NCBI RefSeq assembly: GCF_014697195.1
Contig: NZ_JACJRJ010000023.1
Span: 1-60,754 of the forward strand
DNA from: Cylindrospermum sp. FACHB-282
GTDB lineage: Bacteria > Cyanobacteriota > Cyanobacteriia > Cyanobacteriales > Nostocaceae
Direction: 5' to 3'
Length of the DNA stretch: 60,754 bases
The translations under genes and the position numbers were made by a program. Within the stretch, counting starts at the first letter, position 1; each line of letters begins with the position of its first letter. Of this stretch, positions 27,898 through 38,169 are shown in pieces. Below the pieces are notes generated by a model, which was not told where the DNA came from, searched no databases, and saw only the letters and a program-made list of their open reading frames with translations.

Positions 27898-29049
27898 ATG
27901 TCAGATGATAATTATCGCATTCTCACTTGTGATGGTGGTGGTATTCGTGGCTTAATCACTGCGATGTTGCTGCAAAAACTGGATGAAGAACTCCAACAAG
28001 AAGGAATAAGTCTTTTCAGTGATATCGATCTATTTGCTGGAACTTCAACGGGTGGACTGATTGCTCTGGGATTAGCAAGTGGTGTTCCCATAAGCAAATT
28101 AGTTACTATTTACAATAGTGGAGGGAATTGTTCTCAGATATTTACTCCCTACAATCCTAACTCTCAATCCAAATCCGCAGATGGAGAATTATCAGAAGAG
28201 GAAGCAGAGAAACTGTTGGCACCTCTGAAACAATCTACAGATGAACTTGATAATCTCGAAAACAAGTCAGGATCTTCTATACTGAAACACTTAGAAAAGG
28301 TCTTGTATGTCAAATACAATAATACTGGTCTGAAAACCGTAATAGAACAAAATATACCAAGTTCATCAAAGTCATTAGCTGAACTGCCATATAAAGTTCT
28401 GGTAACTACATTTCAGCTATACAATCAATCTGATTCAACTAACTCTTCATGGCGTCCCATCACACTCGATAATCTACCAAATAACCACATTAGGAGCGAA
28501 AACACGAAACTGTTGGATGCTGCTCTTTGCACCAGTGCGGCACCAGTGTATTTTCCTCCCTATCACCATCCCGATTATGGTTATTGTATTGATGGTGGTG
28601 TATTTGCCAATAACCCTAGTACATTAGCTTTGGCAAGAGTAATTAATTCAGGCATTCTTGAAGATCGGGATATCAGAAATATCAGAATGCTATCTATTGG
28701 TACAGGCCAAACTCACAACAATCTTCCTCCTAGTTATCAGCCGGATGGGCCGCTAAGATTTGGTGTAACAACCTGGCTTTGGCCATTCTCCGAAGATCAA
28801 ACACCTCAAACACCTAAATTGCCCCTGCTCTCAATCCTCATGGATAGCTCATCCATTGTAGACGGGTTTCAGGCAAAAATGATATTAGGAGAAGATAAAT
28901 ATCAACGTATAAATCTACAGCTTACAGAGAGTATTGCGATGGATGGTTGCCCTCAAATTAGTCTCATGGAAACTTTGGTAAATGAATACATCCAATCTCC
29001 CGAATGGAACGAAGAAAAGACTTGGGTTAAAAATTATTTTATTGACTAG
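27898..29049 (+). CDS. Patatin-like phospholipase
   Basis: A 383-residue lipid acyl hydrolase. The ATG at 27898 is chosen because AAAGGAGG sits 8 bp upstream; a TTG at 27877 would read through that site. Patatin signatures: oxyanion loop CDGGGIRG (about 11-18), nucleophile Ser50 in GTSTGG and catalytic Asp232 in DGGVFANNP. No signal peptide or extra domain is seen. It resembles stand-alone patatins such as the CapV group and plant-type patatins, but no cyclase gene is adjacent, so a CBASS assignment is not supported. It is co-directional with the RiPP-like genes, 208 bp after the precursor. Confidence 0.93.
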   Translation: MSDDNYRILTCDGGGIRGLITAMLLQKLDEELQQEGISLFSDIDLFAGTSTGGLIALGLASGVPISKLVTIYNSGGNCSQIFTPYNPNSQSKSADGELSEEEAEKLLAPLKQSTDELDNLENKSGSSILKHLEKVLYVKYNNTGLKTVIEQNIPSSSKSLAELPYKVLVTTFQLYNQSDSTNSSWRPITLDNLPNNHIRSENTKLLDAALCTSAAPVYFPPYHHPDYGYCIDGGVFANNPSTLALARVINSGILEDRDIRNIRMLSIGTGQTHNNLPPSYQPDGPLRFGVTTWLWPFSEDQTPQTPKLPLLSILMDSSSIVDGFQAKMILGEDKYQRINLQLTESIAMDGCPQISLMETLVNEYIQSPEWNEEKTWVKNYFID

Positions 29050-29093
29050 TTAGTTTTTAGCCACATAAAATATATCTTAAAAATTTCAATCTT

Positions 29094-29123
29094 TGTAGAG
29101 ATATTTGAGTAAATATCTCTACA
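29094..29123. terminator. Palindrome of the TGTAGAGA family after the patatin gene
   Basis: TGTAGAGATATTT (29094-29106) / AAATATCTCTACA (29111-29123), perfect 13-bp stem with a GAGT loop, 45 bp past the stop. No strong T-run follows. Same family as palindromes at 21197, 52432 and 59123. Confidence 0.55.
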
Positions 29124-29187
29124 GAACTATCGAAATATATGCTTTTAAACGACTAAAATCGCGACAATAGCTAAAAAGGAAAAGGTC

Positions 29188-29766
29188 ATGAAAATTTCCA
29201 ATAAATTACTTCATCTGATGTCAGGAAAAGCCTGTAAAATAGCTAAATATCACAATATAGCTATCTGCATTCTGACAGCTATCTTGTTGCCATGTACTAC
29301 AACAGCTAGTTTAGGTTATACCAACAAAGCTAATATTAGAACATTTGATTCTGTTACAGAGCCATCTTCTGCTGGGAATATCACACCTATACAAATATTG
29401 TCAAAAGCGCCTACTATTTTAGTTGCAGATGCTAGTAATAGTTCTGAAAGCGATATTTTAATTACTTCTTTTCGTGAAGGTTTTGATATGGCATGGCAGA
29501 AAAAGAAAGAGGATAGGGAAAAAAGCTTATTCACTATATGTAATATTGACAATGATAAGTATATGGCCTTACTCTGTCTTGATGTATTAGAATTATACTT
29601 AAACAATAAAATATCTTCATGGGATAATGAGTGCTACAAACAAAAAACAAATCTCGTCTTGTGTTTAGGATTTCTTGGATACCAAGGGACAACACGAAAA
29701 GACCTCGAACTATGGATTGAGAAATCAGATATCCTAAGACAAAAAATCATCGATGAGCCTACTTGA
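29188..29766 (+). CDS. Hypothetical protein with N-terminal signal/membrane segment
   Basis: A 192-residue unrecognised protein with ribosome-binding site AAGGAAAAGG. A hydrophobic segment (about 23-43, IAICILTAILLPCTTTASLG) after a Lys-rich n-region suggests a signal peptide or anchor. The mature part has several Cys (ICNIDNDKYMALLCLDVLELYL, NECYKQKTNLVLCLGF) and a helical, acidic character. It lies 138 bp after the patatin and 102 bp before the transthyretin-like gene, same strand, so all may be co-transcribed. No homologous family comes to mind. Confidence 0.65.
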   Translation: MKISNKLLHLMSGKACKIAKYHNIAICILTAILLPCTTTASLGYTNKANIRTFDSVTEPSSAGNITPIQILSKAPTILVADASNSSESDILITSFREGFDMAWQKKKEDREKSLFTICNIDNDKYMALLCLDVLELYLNNKISSWDNECYKQKTNLVLCLGFLGYQGTTRKDLELWIEKSDILRQKIIDEPT

Positions 29767-29868
29767 GTGAGTAAATTGCTTTTTTGCAATTTTTCTTGAA
29801 CAGAGAGTAATTTGGTAGAAATAGTGCATAAAAATTAATAAAATTATTAGAAACGGTGAGAATTTGCC

Positions 29869-30486
29869 ATGACAAAGTTCATTATTTTCGGTCGCATTAT
29901 CAACCGTAACACTAGGGTGGGAATTCCTAGTTTGCGAGTCGAAGTCTGGGACAAAGACCTGTTATGTAACGATTTAGTTGGCAGCACCGTTACTGATCAA
30001 AAAGGTGCTTACCGGATAGGTTTTGATGAATCCTATTTCCAAGACCTCTTTCTAGATAGGTTGCCAGATTTGTTCTTTAAAGTATTTGATGGAAATAGGT
30101 TGATTAGGACTACAGAAGATTCGGTTGTGTGGAATGTGCAAGCAGGTGCAACTGCAATTTCAATAGAAATAGATTTATCGAATAATCCCCCACTTCCAGC
30201 ACCATCCTCTAATAATCCCCCACTGCCAGTACCAGTTCCAGCACCAGTTCCAGCACCAGTTCCAGCACCAGTTCCAGCACCAGTTCCAGCACCACTGCCA
30301 GCACCATCATCTGGCATGAAACTTCCTCCTCAAGCCAAACCAGTGAAGAGGATTCCTAGTTCATTTGGTTATCGTGGCTTGGGGGATAGTTGGCAATGTA
30401 GCCCCTGTCTGAATGGGATTAGAATATGTGTCTATAGCAACGGTTCTATAGCAATACCACCAAGAGTTGAGCTTTGCACACCCTAG
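29869..30486 (+). CDS. Transthyretin-like domain protein with Pro-Ala linker and Cys-containing tail
   Basis: A 205-residue protein in three parts. Residues 1-103 look like a transthyretin/carboxypeptidase-regulatory beta-sandwich (FGRIINRNTRVGIPSLRVEV then VTDQKGAYRIGF). Residues ~105-148 are a Pro/Ala/Val linker with VPAP repeats encoded by a 12-bp tandem repeat. The tail (about 160-205) holds four Cys (WQCSPC, IRICVYSNGS, VELCTP) and resembles a small folded or modified peptide joined to a carrier. No signal peptide is seen. Its role in the RiPP-like block is unknown; a cargo or display protein is one possibility. Confidence 0.7.
   Translation: MTKFIIFGRIINRNTRVGIPSLRVEVWDKDLLCNDLVGSTVTDQKGAYRIGFDESYFQDLFLDRLPDLFFKVFDGNRLIRTTEDSVVWNVQAGATAISIEIDLSNNPPLPAPSSNNPPLPVPVPAPVPAPVPAPVPAPVPAPLPAPSSGMKLPPQAKPVKRIPSSFGYRGLGDSWQCSPCLNGIRICVYSNGSIAIPPRVELCTP
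30228..30292 (+). repeat. 12-bp coding tandem repeat (CCAGTTCCAGCA)
   Basis: About five near-perfect copies encode the Val-Pro-Ala-Pro linker of the transthyretin-like protein. Such a tract is prone to length change. Confidence 0.85.
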
Positions 30487-30655
30487 GGATAAAACATAAT
30501 ACCATAGGAAGCAAGAATGCGATCTGGTGAAAGCAGCACCGCTGAGTGCAAAGCACCCCGTCAGGGATACGCTATCGCCTGTTTTATTCGAATTGAGACA
30601 AATTTGAAATCACTGACATCGCGCATCCTATATTTTAACTATGATTTACATTCAC

Positions 30656-32065
30656 CTAACTCCCAATCACATCACCAAAATAACTCCGATATAACTGACA
30701 ACGCGGCTCGACTTCATTACCCGCAAGCTTCACCAAACCCATACTCTGCAACTGATAAGCTGATATTGTTTCCAATCGCACTGGTTTAGTAGAAGTAATC
30801 ACTGTTTGAAATGCGGCCATCAGCTTTGCTTCCTGTTGCAAACTCAACCAAAATTGTCTTAAATGATGGCGATAAATACCCGCATCAGTTATGGCCTCTG
30901 CTAACAACTTTTCCAGGGTGATATCAGGATAACTTTTGAGGTGAGAGAATGCCTGCTGCAACAAATAAGGATGACCCCCTACCAATTGCATTAAGGGTTC
31001 TACTAAAGATGAATCTGCTGCTAATCCATATTGTCGGGCAAATTCCTGCACTTGCTCTTTAGTTAATTCCGGTAATTCTATGGGTAATCCCACATTAAAA
31101 GGTGACTGGTTAATATTCAGGCGGATATAAACGTCGGTAGAATGTGCGATCGCTAACCGCAGCTTTTTCCAGTTGGCGCGGCTTCTGGCTTTTTCATACC
31201 AAGAACGCAACAACCCAAAAAAGTCTTCATAAACTTCAGGATAATGAAAAAGTGCATCCACATCATCTAAGTATAGAACTAGAGGACTGTCTGCTGCTGC
31301 CAAGAGGTATTCTTCTAAATAAGTTGTGCAACTTACCTTCGCACCCATACCTTCTTCATCCCAATATTTATCTAACTGATTGGGTAACTTGAGTTCTCGG
31401 CTGAGATTGAGACAGAACCAGCGTAAAAATTTATTCAGGTTAGTGACATGAGTTGGCCGATCTGCCATCTCTAAACTTAAACTGACTGTACGATAGCCCT
31501 CCTTTGCCACTTTAGCTAATACCCGTTCCATGAGGGAGGTTTTACCCATTAATTTGGGTGCTTTGACCCGAATCAGGGAACCAGGCTGCAACAGAGTTTC
31601 ATAACAGAGCAATTCAATAGCAAAACGCTCCACATACAATTCGGCAGCCGGAACATCTTGTTTAGCTTGAGTTAAATAGGTCGGAGATACAGCTTCTTTA
31701 AACTTAGTATTTACCTGTTTACCTATAGCGTTATAACTCATTGATTGTGGGCTTACTAAATAATCTTCAGATGTAAATTGCCTGTCCCAACATTGCTTTT
31801 CCCAACGTCGTTTTAAGGCTTCTTTAAAATTGCTTTTTTTGACTTTTTCTCCTAGAGCTTCTGTCAGTAATTTCCAAAGTTTGGGCGCAATATCTTGACT
31901 TATATAACTTGTTGCATACTGGTTTTTAGCCGCTATTTGGTCATATTCTTCTCGTTCCCAAGCTCCTTTAATTACAACTATTTCAACATCAGTTAAGCTT
32001 CTATAGCACTTTACCAAAACTGCTTGGTTAGCAATTTTAATTGCCTCATCTAAGTTAAAAGCCAT
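30656..32065 (-). CDS. HTH (VMAP-M9 type) plus AAA_35 ATPase protein
   Basis: A 469-residue protein from the ATG at 32065; the 503-residue version starting at 32167 adds an unlikely N-terminus. The first ~95 residues match the N-terminal helix-turn-helix common in Nostoc vWA-MoxR-associated and NB-ARC proteins (VLVKCYRSLTDVEIVVIKGA, YATSYISQDIAPKLWKLL). An AAA_35 module follows, with P-loop IRVKAPKLMGKTSLMER (about 165-180) and Walker B LVLYLDDVDALF, then a winged-helix-like end. Relatives act in signalling or conflict systems. It is about 150 bp downstream of the giant kinase gene on the same strand. Confidence 0.85.
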   Translation of the reverse strand: MAFNLDEAIKIANQAVLVKCYRSLTDVEIVVIKGAWEREEYDQIAAKNQYATSYISQDIAPKLWKLLTEALGEKVKKSNFKEALKRRWEKQCWDRQFTSEDYLVSPQSMSYNAIGKQVNTKFKEAVSPTYLTQAKQDVPAAELYVERFAIELLCYETLLQPGSLIRVKAPKLMGKTSLMERVLAKVAKEGYRTVSLSLEMADRPTHVTNLNKFLRWFCLNLSRELKLPNQLDKYWDEEGMGAKVSCTTYLEEYLLAAADSPLVLYLDDVDALFHYPEVYEDFFGLLRSWYEKARSRANWKKLRLAIAHSTDVYIRLNINQSPFNVGLPIELPELTKEQVQEFARQYGLAADSSLVEPLMQLVGGHPYLLQQAFSHLKSYPDITLEKLLAEAITDAGIYRHHLRQFWLSLQQEAKLMAAFQTVITSTKPVRLETISAYQLQSMGLVKLAGNEVEPRCQLYRSYFGDVIGS

Positions 32066-32216
32066 AACGCTCCAGAGTAAAAGTTTCTGTAAATTTATAT
32101 TTATTTGATTTGTTTGCACCCCCATGTTATCTTGGCAGGGCTTTAACCTAGCAGCAGTAAATCTCAATCACGAAGCCAAAAAGCTCGCTGTTCCTGACAG
32201 CAAGGCTGTAGGTAAA

Positions 32217-35200
32217 TTATAAGTATTGCTCAATCCAACTATTGTTAAAAATTAATTCATAAATCCGGTTGTGGATTTTTAAATAACTCTGGTCTTTAAC
32301 TAATAACCCGGATAATATTAATTCTCGTTCGTCTAGACTATCAACTGCCCTTACCTGTCCTTGCTCTAAAATTCGTCGATACAGTTCCAGCATTGAAGTA
32401 ACTTGTCGTTCTCCTTTGAGGATGCGATCGCGAATCGTCCTTAAATGCTCTGGTTCGTCCTGACCTTCCCAATTATCTATTATATTAGTGCGAATCAAAT
32501 TCTCAATCCAGGCTTTTTCAGCTTTTTCGGGAATAGAAGATGATAAACTACGGATCATCTGGCAAATCTTTTGAGTTAAAAAAGGCTGACCATTAGTCCA
32601 GCACAAAACTTCTTTAAGCACTGCTTGCGGGTTGCTAACCTTGTCTGAAAACCCTTGAAGCAGAGGTTGAGCCTCGTGTAATTGGAAGCCATGCAGTTGA
32701 ATTGCCTGACCAATATTAAAAGGCGTTCGGCGATAATCTGTGATTAAATCACTAGGAGAAGCAACTCCCAATAAAACAAAGCACAACCGCTTATACTCTG
32801 GATTAATACCGCGCTGATTATAGCAGGAGCGAACCAGGGCAAAGAAATCATTAACTGAAAAATTTAAACCTAAAACACTATCAATTTCATCTAAAAAGAT
32901 GACTATTTTAGGTGCAAGAGTATTATCGGGCAATTTAACTTCTTCTAATAAAACTTCTTCAAAAAATCTACTCAATCGCTGCACAGGAGAAATATCCAGA
33001 TGTTCTTTCCACCAAGCTTTTAAATTAATCTTGTCTACCAGGTCAAAACCTTGCCACAACTCCACAGCTAATCCCTTATACCATTGCTCCGGGGTAATGT
33101 TTTCACTGCCAATTCGGGTCATGTCAATGGCAGCACAACAAAAATCCTCTTGCTGCAAGTGGTGCATCATCCGCACCATCAAACTTGATTTACCCATCTG
33201 TCGGGTATTGAGAATGTAACAAAACTCTCCAGTTTTTAATGCTTTGTAGAGATAACGGTCGGCAGAGCGCACTACATAAGTAGGAGCATCAATTGGCAAA
33301 CTACCGCCAACTTGATAATCATAAATTGAGGCTTCTTCGGCACTTTTGAGCAGCGCATTTTCAAATTCTAATTTAGCTTGAGTCGCTTTAAGAATTTCTA
33401 GAGTTTGTGATAGTTCTTGAGTACGCTCTTCTACTTTTTGCTTCAGGGTTGCGTAGAGGCGAGAATTTTCAATAGAGATAGCAGCTTGACTAGAAAGGAT
33501 ATTTAAGACTTCCACACGCTCTGGTGTAAATGCCCCCGTTGCGAGATTGTTTTCTAAATATAAAATACCGCTCAATTTCCCTTGATTCAGTAGGGGAGTG
33601 CAGAGAATTGATTTAGGTTGAGTGATAACAATGTAGGGGTCGCGGGTAAATTGTCCCTCCTGGGTGGCATCATTGAGAACTACATTTTCCTGGGTGCGGG
33701 CGACATAGTTGATGATAGCGGCTGAGAGCAACGGCGTCTGGGTGGAGGCATCTGGTGAGTCTACTGGAATAGATTGTAGTATGGTAACGTCATCAGAATC
33801 TATTGCTCCCACCGCTTCAATGACCCAGTTATCATCAGAATGTAGAAGCAAAAAGCCTTTTTGAGCGCCAGCATTCTCAATCATTATTTTCATCAACTTT
33901 GCCAGCAACTTGCTCAGAAAAATTTCTCCAGCTAGGGCTTGAGATGCTTTAATAACCGTTGTTAAGTCAAGGAATTCTCCATTACTACCGCTAGTAGAGA
34001 TAGTTGTGCTGAGGCTTTTAGCTGTCCCTTGGTTTGTATTTCCTATAAAATATTCTGGATATTCATCTTCTAATTGCTTGACTTTGGCTTTAGCTCCCCA
34101 GCGAGTGTAGCAATGATGAGCATTTCTCAGATATAACTGACCAATTTCTTCCCTACCCAGGTGCAAATAAAATTCTGCTGCTCGTTCATAAGCCAGAGCT
34201 TCTTCATGAATAAATTCATATTTCCTGGCACCTTGAATAGCTTTTTGATATAATTCTTCTGCTTGCCAATATTGGCCTAATGCTCGTGCTTTTTCAGCAG
34301 CAACTAAATCATACTTATGTTGAAAATTTTCGAGACAATGATTGGCCCATATTTTCATATTTACTTGATTTTTTTCTACTTGCTCCATTAAGTCTTTTTG
34401 CTGCTTCACATCACAAGCATTATAACAAGCAAGAAAAGAAAGCGACGAATAAAAATTATGCTGAGGATTTACTAAAAAACCCCTACAACCTTTGAGATAT
34501 TTTTCCGCTTTAATTCCGTTATCATAAGCCAATTTATACTCTTTAAACAAGTATAGGATACAGTTTTTACCAAAATAGTAAATAAATAACAGCCAGTTAT
34601 TTATTTCATTGATGTAATTTTCTATGTATATGTCTTCTTCATTTTGAAAATCACCAATTAACAAAAAATCTTTACTTTGGTAGACCTGTGTTAAATTCAA
34701 AACAATACTTTTGCATATTTTTATATAATTTATAGAATATTCTTGGTTAAGCTTTTTGATTAATTCGCTATATTTTATATAATCCTGTTCAACCTGTTGT
34801 AAATTACATCCTCCAAAAAACCTTATCAGGCAATAGTCCATAGAAATATAACAAACATACTCATTATTTCCTCTATCGATCCCTTGTTTAATAGTATTTA
34901 GTAATTGTTCTTGTGCCACTTTGTTATTAATTAACTCTTTCCAGTGCCATACAAATGCATAATACGAATGCATAACTAAACATTCTGAGCGGCGACTAAT
35001 GGATTTATCCAGCAATTTTAAAGCAATTTTTCCAAACTGATATCCAGCATCAATATCATTGATTAATCCACAAAGAAGCATTCCATAACAACTATAAATA
35101 CCAGGAGCTTGAGGAGGATTATTATATTTAATGCAAAAATGAAGCTGAATTAAGTTTATCTCAACAAATAAGGAAAAATTCGTTGTCCACGTCGCACTCA

Positions 35201-38009
35201 TGACTGTCTGTAATATTAATATTGTCCCCAGTTTATGAGGGTCTGTCATAGTAGGTAAATCAGCTAAATCCTCAATATTTTTTTCTTTAAGTAATACTTT
35301 AAAGGTTTCATTCTCTTGCTTAATTTTATTTTCTAGATTACTATTATTAATGGCTAGTTCAGAAATTTTTATGTCTAGCTCTGCCAAGGCTACAAAAGCC
35401 ATATCAATAGCTTTGTGAAGCTTAAATTGAGCAAAATAAGACAAAATCTTTAACTCATATACCTTGATTTTATCAAGAATATTATTGACTTGTTCTAGAA
35501 CAATTTCCGACAGATGTTCAACTTTTTCAAAGTTACCATTTAAGTAGAGACTATCCAAAGTTTCAACGTAAAGATCTAGAGTAAATTCGTAATTCAGCAT
35601 CCAACTATTTGATGTCAATAGTTCCAACCCAGTATTTAAATATCTTAAAGCTGTATCATAAGCTGTCGATACTTTTGCTCTTTTACCTGCTTGAAGATTT
35701 AGTCTAGCCAACTCATATCTTTCTGATGATTCAGTAATTAATTCAGAGCCTTCGTTAATTTGATTGACAATATCAAATATTTTTTCCTCTAATTCATCTG
35801 CTTGAGAGTTTTTAATCAACAACCGACCTACTTGTAGATGAACTGCTTTTTTCTCCTGTTCTGGAATCAAAGCATAGGCTGCTTGTTGAACTCGGTCATG
35901 CAAGAATTGGTAAGGGATAGATTCGGGAAATTTAGGAATGAAAGAGTCAGATAATTCGGAAATATTAGCAAACATTTCCTCCTGACTCCAAAGTAAAGGG
36001 ATTTTATATTCGTCACTTAGTGGGACAATCAATCCTTCTTGTATAGCTGGCTGTAGTTCCCCAGCTGTAGCTGTTTGAGATTTTCTATTGACGATAGAGA
36101 TAACATCTAGATCAAATCGGCTACCGATACAAGCTGCTAATTTTAGAACATTCTGGGTATAGTCATTCAGTTTCTCAATTTTGCTAACCATTAATTCAAC
36201 AACATTATCAGTAATGCCAACTTTTGCGATTTGCTCAATATTCCACTGCCAACAACCTTTGTTCTTATCAAAGAATAGTAATTTATCTTTATAGAGAGAT
36301 TGAATTAATTGATTTAAGAAAAAGGGATTACCATGGGTTTTATTGGTGACTAATTCTGCCAGAGAATTTGAATCTTCTATTGAGCATCCTAGTGTATCAG
36401 AAATTAATTCTTTGATGTGCTTGAGTTCCAAAGATTGAAGGCTGATTTGACTAATTGTTACTTTTGCTTTGTTAATTTGCTCTAAGGTGAGCATTAAGGT
36501 ATGGGTGGAACTGACTTCATTATCTCGATATGCTCCTATCATCAATAGATATTGGCTGTCAGCATCGGTCATTAATAGCTCAATTAGCTTCAGCGAAGAT
36601 AAATCTGCCCACTGTAAGTCATCTAAAAAGATAACTAAAGGGTGTTCTTTTGTGCTAAAAACCCGAATAAACTTTTGAAAAAATAATTTGAATCGATTTT
36701 GAGATTCAGTTGCACCCAGTTGCTCAATTGAGGGCTGTTTACCAATAATCTGTTCAAGTTGAGGAATCACATCAATGATAATCTGAGCATTAGGTTCTAA
36801 GCTTTCTAAAATTTGCTCTTTCCAAGTTTGTAGTTTGGCTTCAGATTCACTTAAAAGTTGAAGTATTAAGTCTTGAAAAGCTTGTGTGATTCCTGCATAG
36901 GGAATATCCCGCTTTAACTGGTCAAATTTACCAGTAATAAAGTAACCTCTTTGGCGTGTCACAGGTTTGTAAATTTCATTAACTAAAGCAGATTTGCCAA
37001 TACCAGAATAACCAGAAACTAGTATCATCTCGGTCGTGCCTTGGCAAACTCGGTCAAAGGTGGTTAATAATTGAGTGATTTCTCGTTCTCGACCGTAGAG
37101 TTTTTGGGGAATATGAAACTTATCAGAAATATCTTGATTACCTAAAACAAACTGAGAAATTTGTCCTAAATTTTTTAATTGCTGAAGACAGGTTTCTAAA
37201 TCTGCTTTAATTCCCAAAGCACTTTGATATCGTTCTTCTGGAGTTTTAGCTAACAATTTTATAATGATTTCTGATACTGTAAAGGAAATAGAAGAGATTA
37301 GTTCATCAGGTCTTTTCGGATATTGTGCGATATGACAATGAACTAATTCCATCGGGTCATTAGTTGCAAAAGGAAGTTGATTAGTCAGCAGTTCATAGAA
37401 GGTAACACCCAAAGAATAAAAATCACTGCGATAATCTATCCCTCGGTTGATTCTACCAGTTTGCTCAGGGGCGATGTAAGCTAAGGTTCCTTCTAATTGA
37501 TTGATGTTACGCACCGTCTGATTTTCTTGGGGTAAGCGGGTAGAAATCCCAAAGTCAATTATTTTCAGTTGTCTAGTTTCTTGGTTATAGACAATGTTGG
37601 CAGAGTTAATGTCTTTGTGAATAATCTTAGCGTTGTGAATAGCTGCTAAACTCTCCGTGGTCTTGATAGCAATGGTCAGAAATACTTCTAGGCTAAATTG
37701 CTCTTTGGATATTAAAAGTTTTAAAGATTCACCGCCAAAGTCTTCCAACAGCATTACTAAACTATTTTTATATCGCTGTAATTTGTAGGCTTTAATAATG
37801 TTATCTGCGTTTAAGGAACTTGTAATTTCATATTCCTGTTTATATCGAGTGAGTTCTGACGGGCTGGGATAATCTTCCTTAAGAATCTTCAGAATAATGG
37901 GTTGATTATTAAGCTTGAGAATGGCTCGATAGATCAATGAACTAGCACTTTCATATATTTTTTCAATAATCTGGTAGTCTTTTTGAAGAATATCTTGATT
38001 GTGAATCAT
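32217..38009 (-). CDS. Giant Ser/Thr kinase-AAA ATPase-GAF protein ending in an AAA_35 domain
   Basis: A 1930-residue multidomain signalling protein. Order: protein kinase (about 10-275, catalytic [12 protein letters not shown] and IDFGIS); AAA_16 ATPase starting LYGREREI with P-loop [13 protein letters not shown] (about 330); a long helical, TPR-like region (about 700-1330); GAF domain (about 1345-1515, ending [17 protein letters not shown]); a coiled coil; and an AAA_35 module (about 1560-1930) with [17 protein letters not shown]-loop [14 protein letters not shown] and Walker [13 protein letters not shown]. Cyanobacterial kinase-AAA-GAF proteins usually end in a histidine kinase; here AAA_35 takes that place. 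Cytosolic; ligand unknown. Confidence 0.93.
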   Translation of the reverse strand: MIHNQDILQKDYQIIEKIYESASSLIYRAILKLNNQPIILKILKEDYPSPSELTRYKQEYEITSSLNADNIIKAYKLQRYKNSLVMLLEDFGGESLKLLISKEQFSLEVFLTIAIKTTESLAAIHNAKIIHKDINSANIVYNQETRQLKIIDFGISTRLPQENQTVRNINQLEGTLAYIAPEQTGRINRGIDYRSDFYSLGVTFYELLTNQLPFATNDPMELVHCHIAQYPKRPDELISSISFTVSEIIIKLLAKTPEERYQSALGIKADLETCLQQLKNLGQISQFVLGNQDISDKFHIPQKLYGREREITQLLTTFDRVCQGTTEMILVSGYSGIGKSALVNEIYKPVTRQRGYFITGKFDQLKRDIPYAGITQAFQDLILQLLSESEAKLQTWKEQILESLEPNAQIIIDVIPQLEQIIGKQPSIEQLGATESQNRFKLFFQKFIRVFSTKEHPLVIFLDDLQWADLSSLKLIELLMTDADSQYLLMIGAYRDNEVSSTHTLMLTLEQINKAKVTISQISLQSLELKHIKELISDTLGCSIEDSNSLAELVTNKTHGNPFFLNQLIQSLYKDKLLFFDKNKGCWQWNIEQIAKVGITDNVVELMVSKIEKLNDYTQNVLKLAACIGSRFDLDVISIVNRKSQTATAGELQPAIQEGLIVPLSDEYKIPLLWSQEEMFANISELSDSFIPKFPESIPYQFLHDRVQQAAYALIPEQEKKAVHLQVGRLLIKNSQADELEEKIFDIVNQINEGSELITESSERYELARLNLQAGKRAKVSTAYDTALRYLNTGLELLTSNSWMLNYEFTLDLYVETLDSLYLNGNFEKVEHLSEIVLEQVNNILDKIKVYELKILSYFAQFKLHKAIDMAFVALAELDIKISELAINNSNLENKIKQENETFKVLLKEKNIEDLADLPTMTDPHKLGTILILQTVMSATWTTNFSLFVEINLIQLHFCIKYNNPPQAPGIYSCYGMLLCGLINDIDAGYQFGKIALKLLDKSISRRSECLVMHSYYAFVWHWKELINNKVAQEQLLNTIKQGIDRGNNEYVCYISMDYCLIRFFGGCNLQQVEQDYIKYSELIKKLNQEYSINYIKICKSIVLNLTQVYQSKDFLLIGDFQNEEDIYIENYINEINNWLLFIYYFGKNCILYLFKEYKLAYDNGIKAEKYLKGCRGFLVNPQHNFYSSLSFLACYNACDVKQQKDLMEQVEKNQVNMKIWANHCLENFQHKYDLVAAEKARALGQYWQAEELYQKAIQGARKYEFIHEEALAYERAAEFYLHLGREEIGQLYLRNAHHCYTRWGAKAKVKQLEDEYPEYFIGNTNQGTAKSLSTTISTSGSNGEFLDLTTVIKASQALAGEIFLSKLLAKLMKIMIENAGAQKGFLLLHSDDNWVIEAVGAIDSDDVTILQSIPVDSPDASTQTPLLSAAIINYVARTQENVVLNDATQEGQFTRDPYIVITQPKSILCTPLLNQGKLSGILYLENNLATGAFTPERVEVLNILSSQAAISIENSRLYATLKQKVEERTQELSQTLEILKATQAKLEFENALLKSAEEASIYDYQVGGSLPIDAPTYVVRSADRYLYKALKTGEFCYILNTRQMGKSSLMVRMMHHLQQEDFCCAAIDMTRIGSENITPEQWYKGLAVELWQGFDLVDKINLKAWWKEHLDISPVQRLSRFFEEVLLEEVKLPDNTLAPKIVIFLDEIDSVLGLNFSVNDFFALVRSCYNQRGINPEYKRLCFVLLGVASPSDLITDYRRTPFNIGQAIQLHGFQLHEAQPLLQGFSDKVSNPQAVLKEVLCWTNGQPFLTQKICQMIRSLSSSIPEKAEKAWIENLIRTNIIDNWEGQDEPEHLRTIRDRILKGERQVTSMLELYRRILEQGQVRAVDSLDERELILSGLLVKDQSYLKIHNRIYELIFNNSWIEQYL

Positions 38010-38169
38010 ATTAGAATTGGGAGTCTGGTTTAGTAAATATGCTTTTTATTTATTAAATAACATACGTAAGCAGATTGGTGAAATTCAACCAACCTGCTTA
38101 TGGGTACTGTATTTGTAGTTTAGCTACTCAGAAAATGAGTCAACAAGGCAATCAATTAAGTAAGTTTAC

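Noticed and set aside
27898-29049. Patatin as CapV effector of a CBASS defence system
   Set aside because: No cyclic-oligonucleotide synthase (CD-NTase) or ancillary gene is nearby; only the patatin family is supported.
30517-30789. 90-codon ORF after the transthyretin-like gene
   Set aside because: Most of it overlaps the 3' end of the AAA_35 gene on the opposite strand and no ribosome-binding site is seen.
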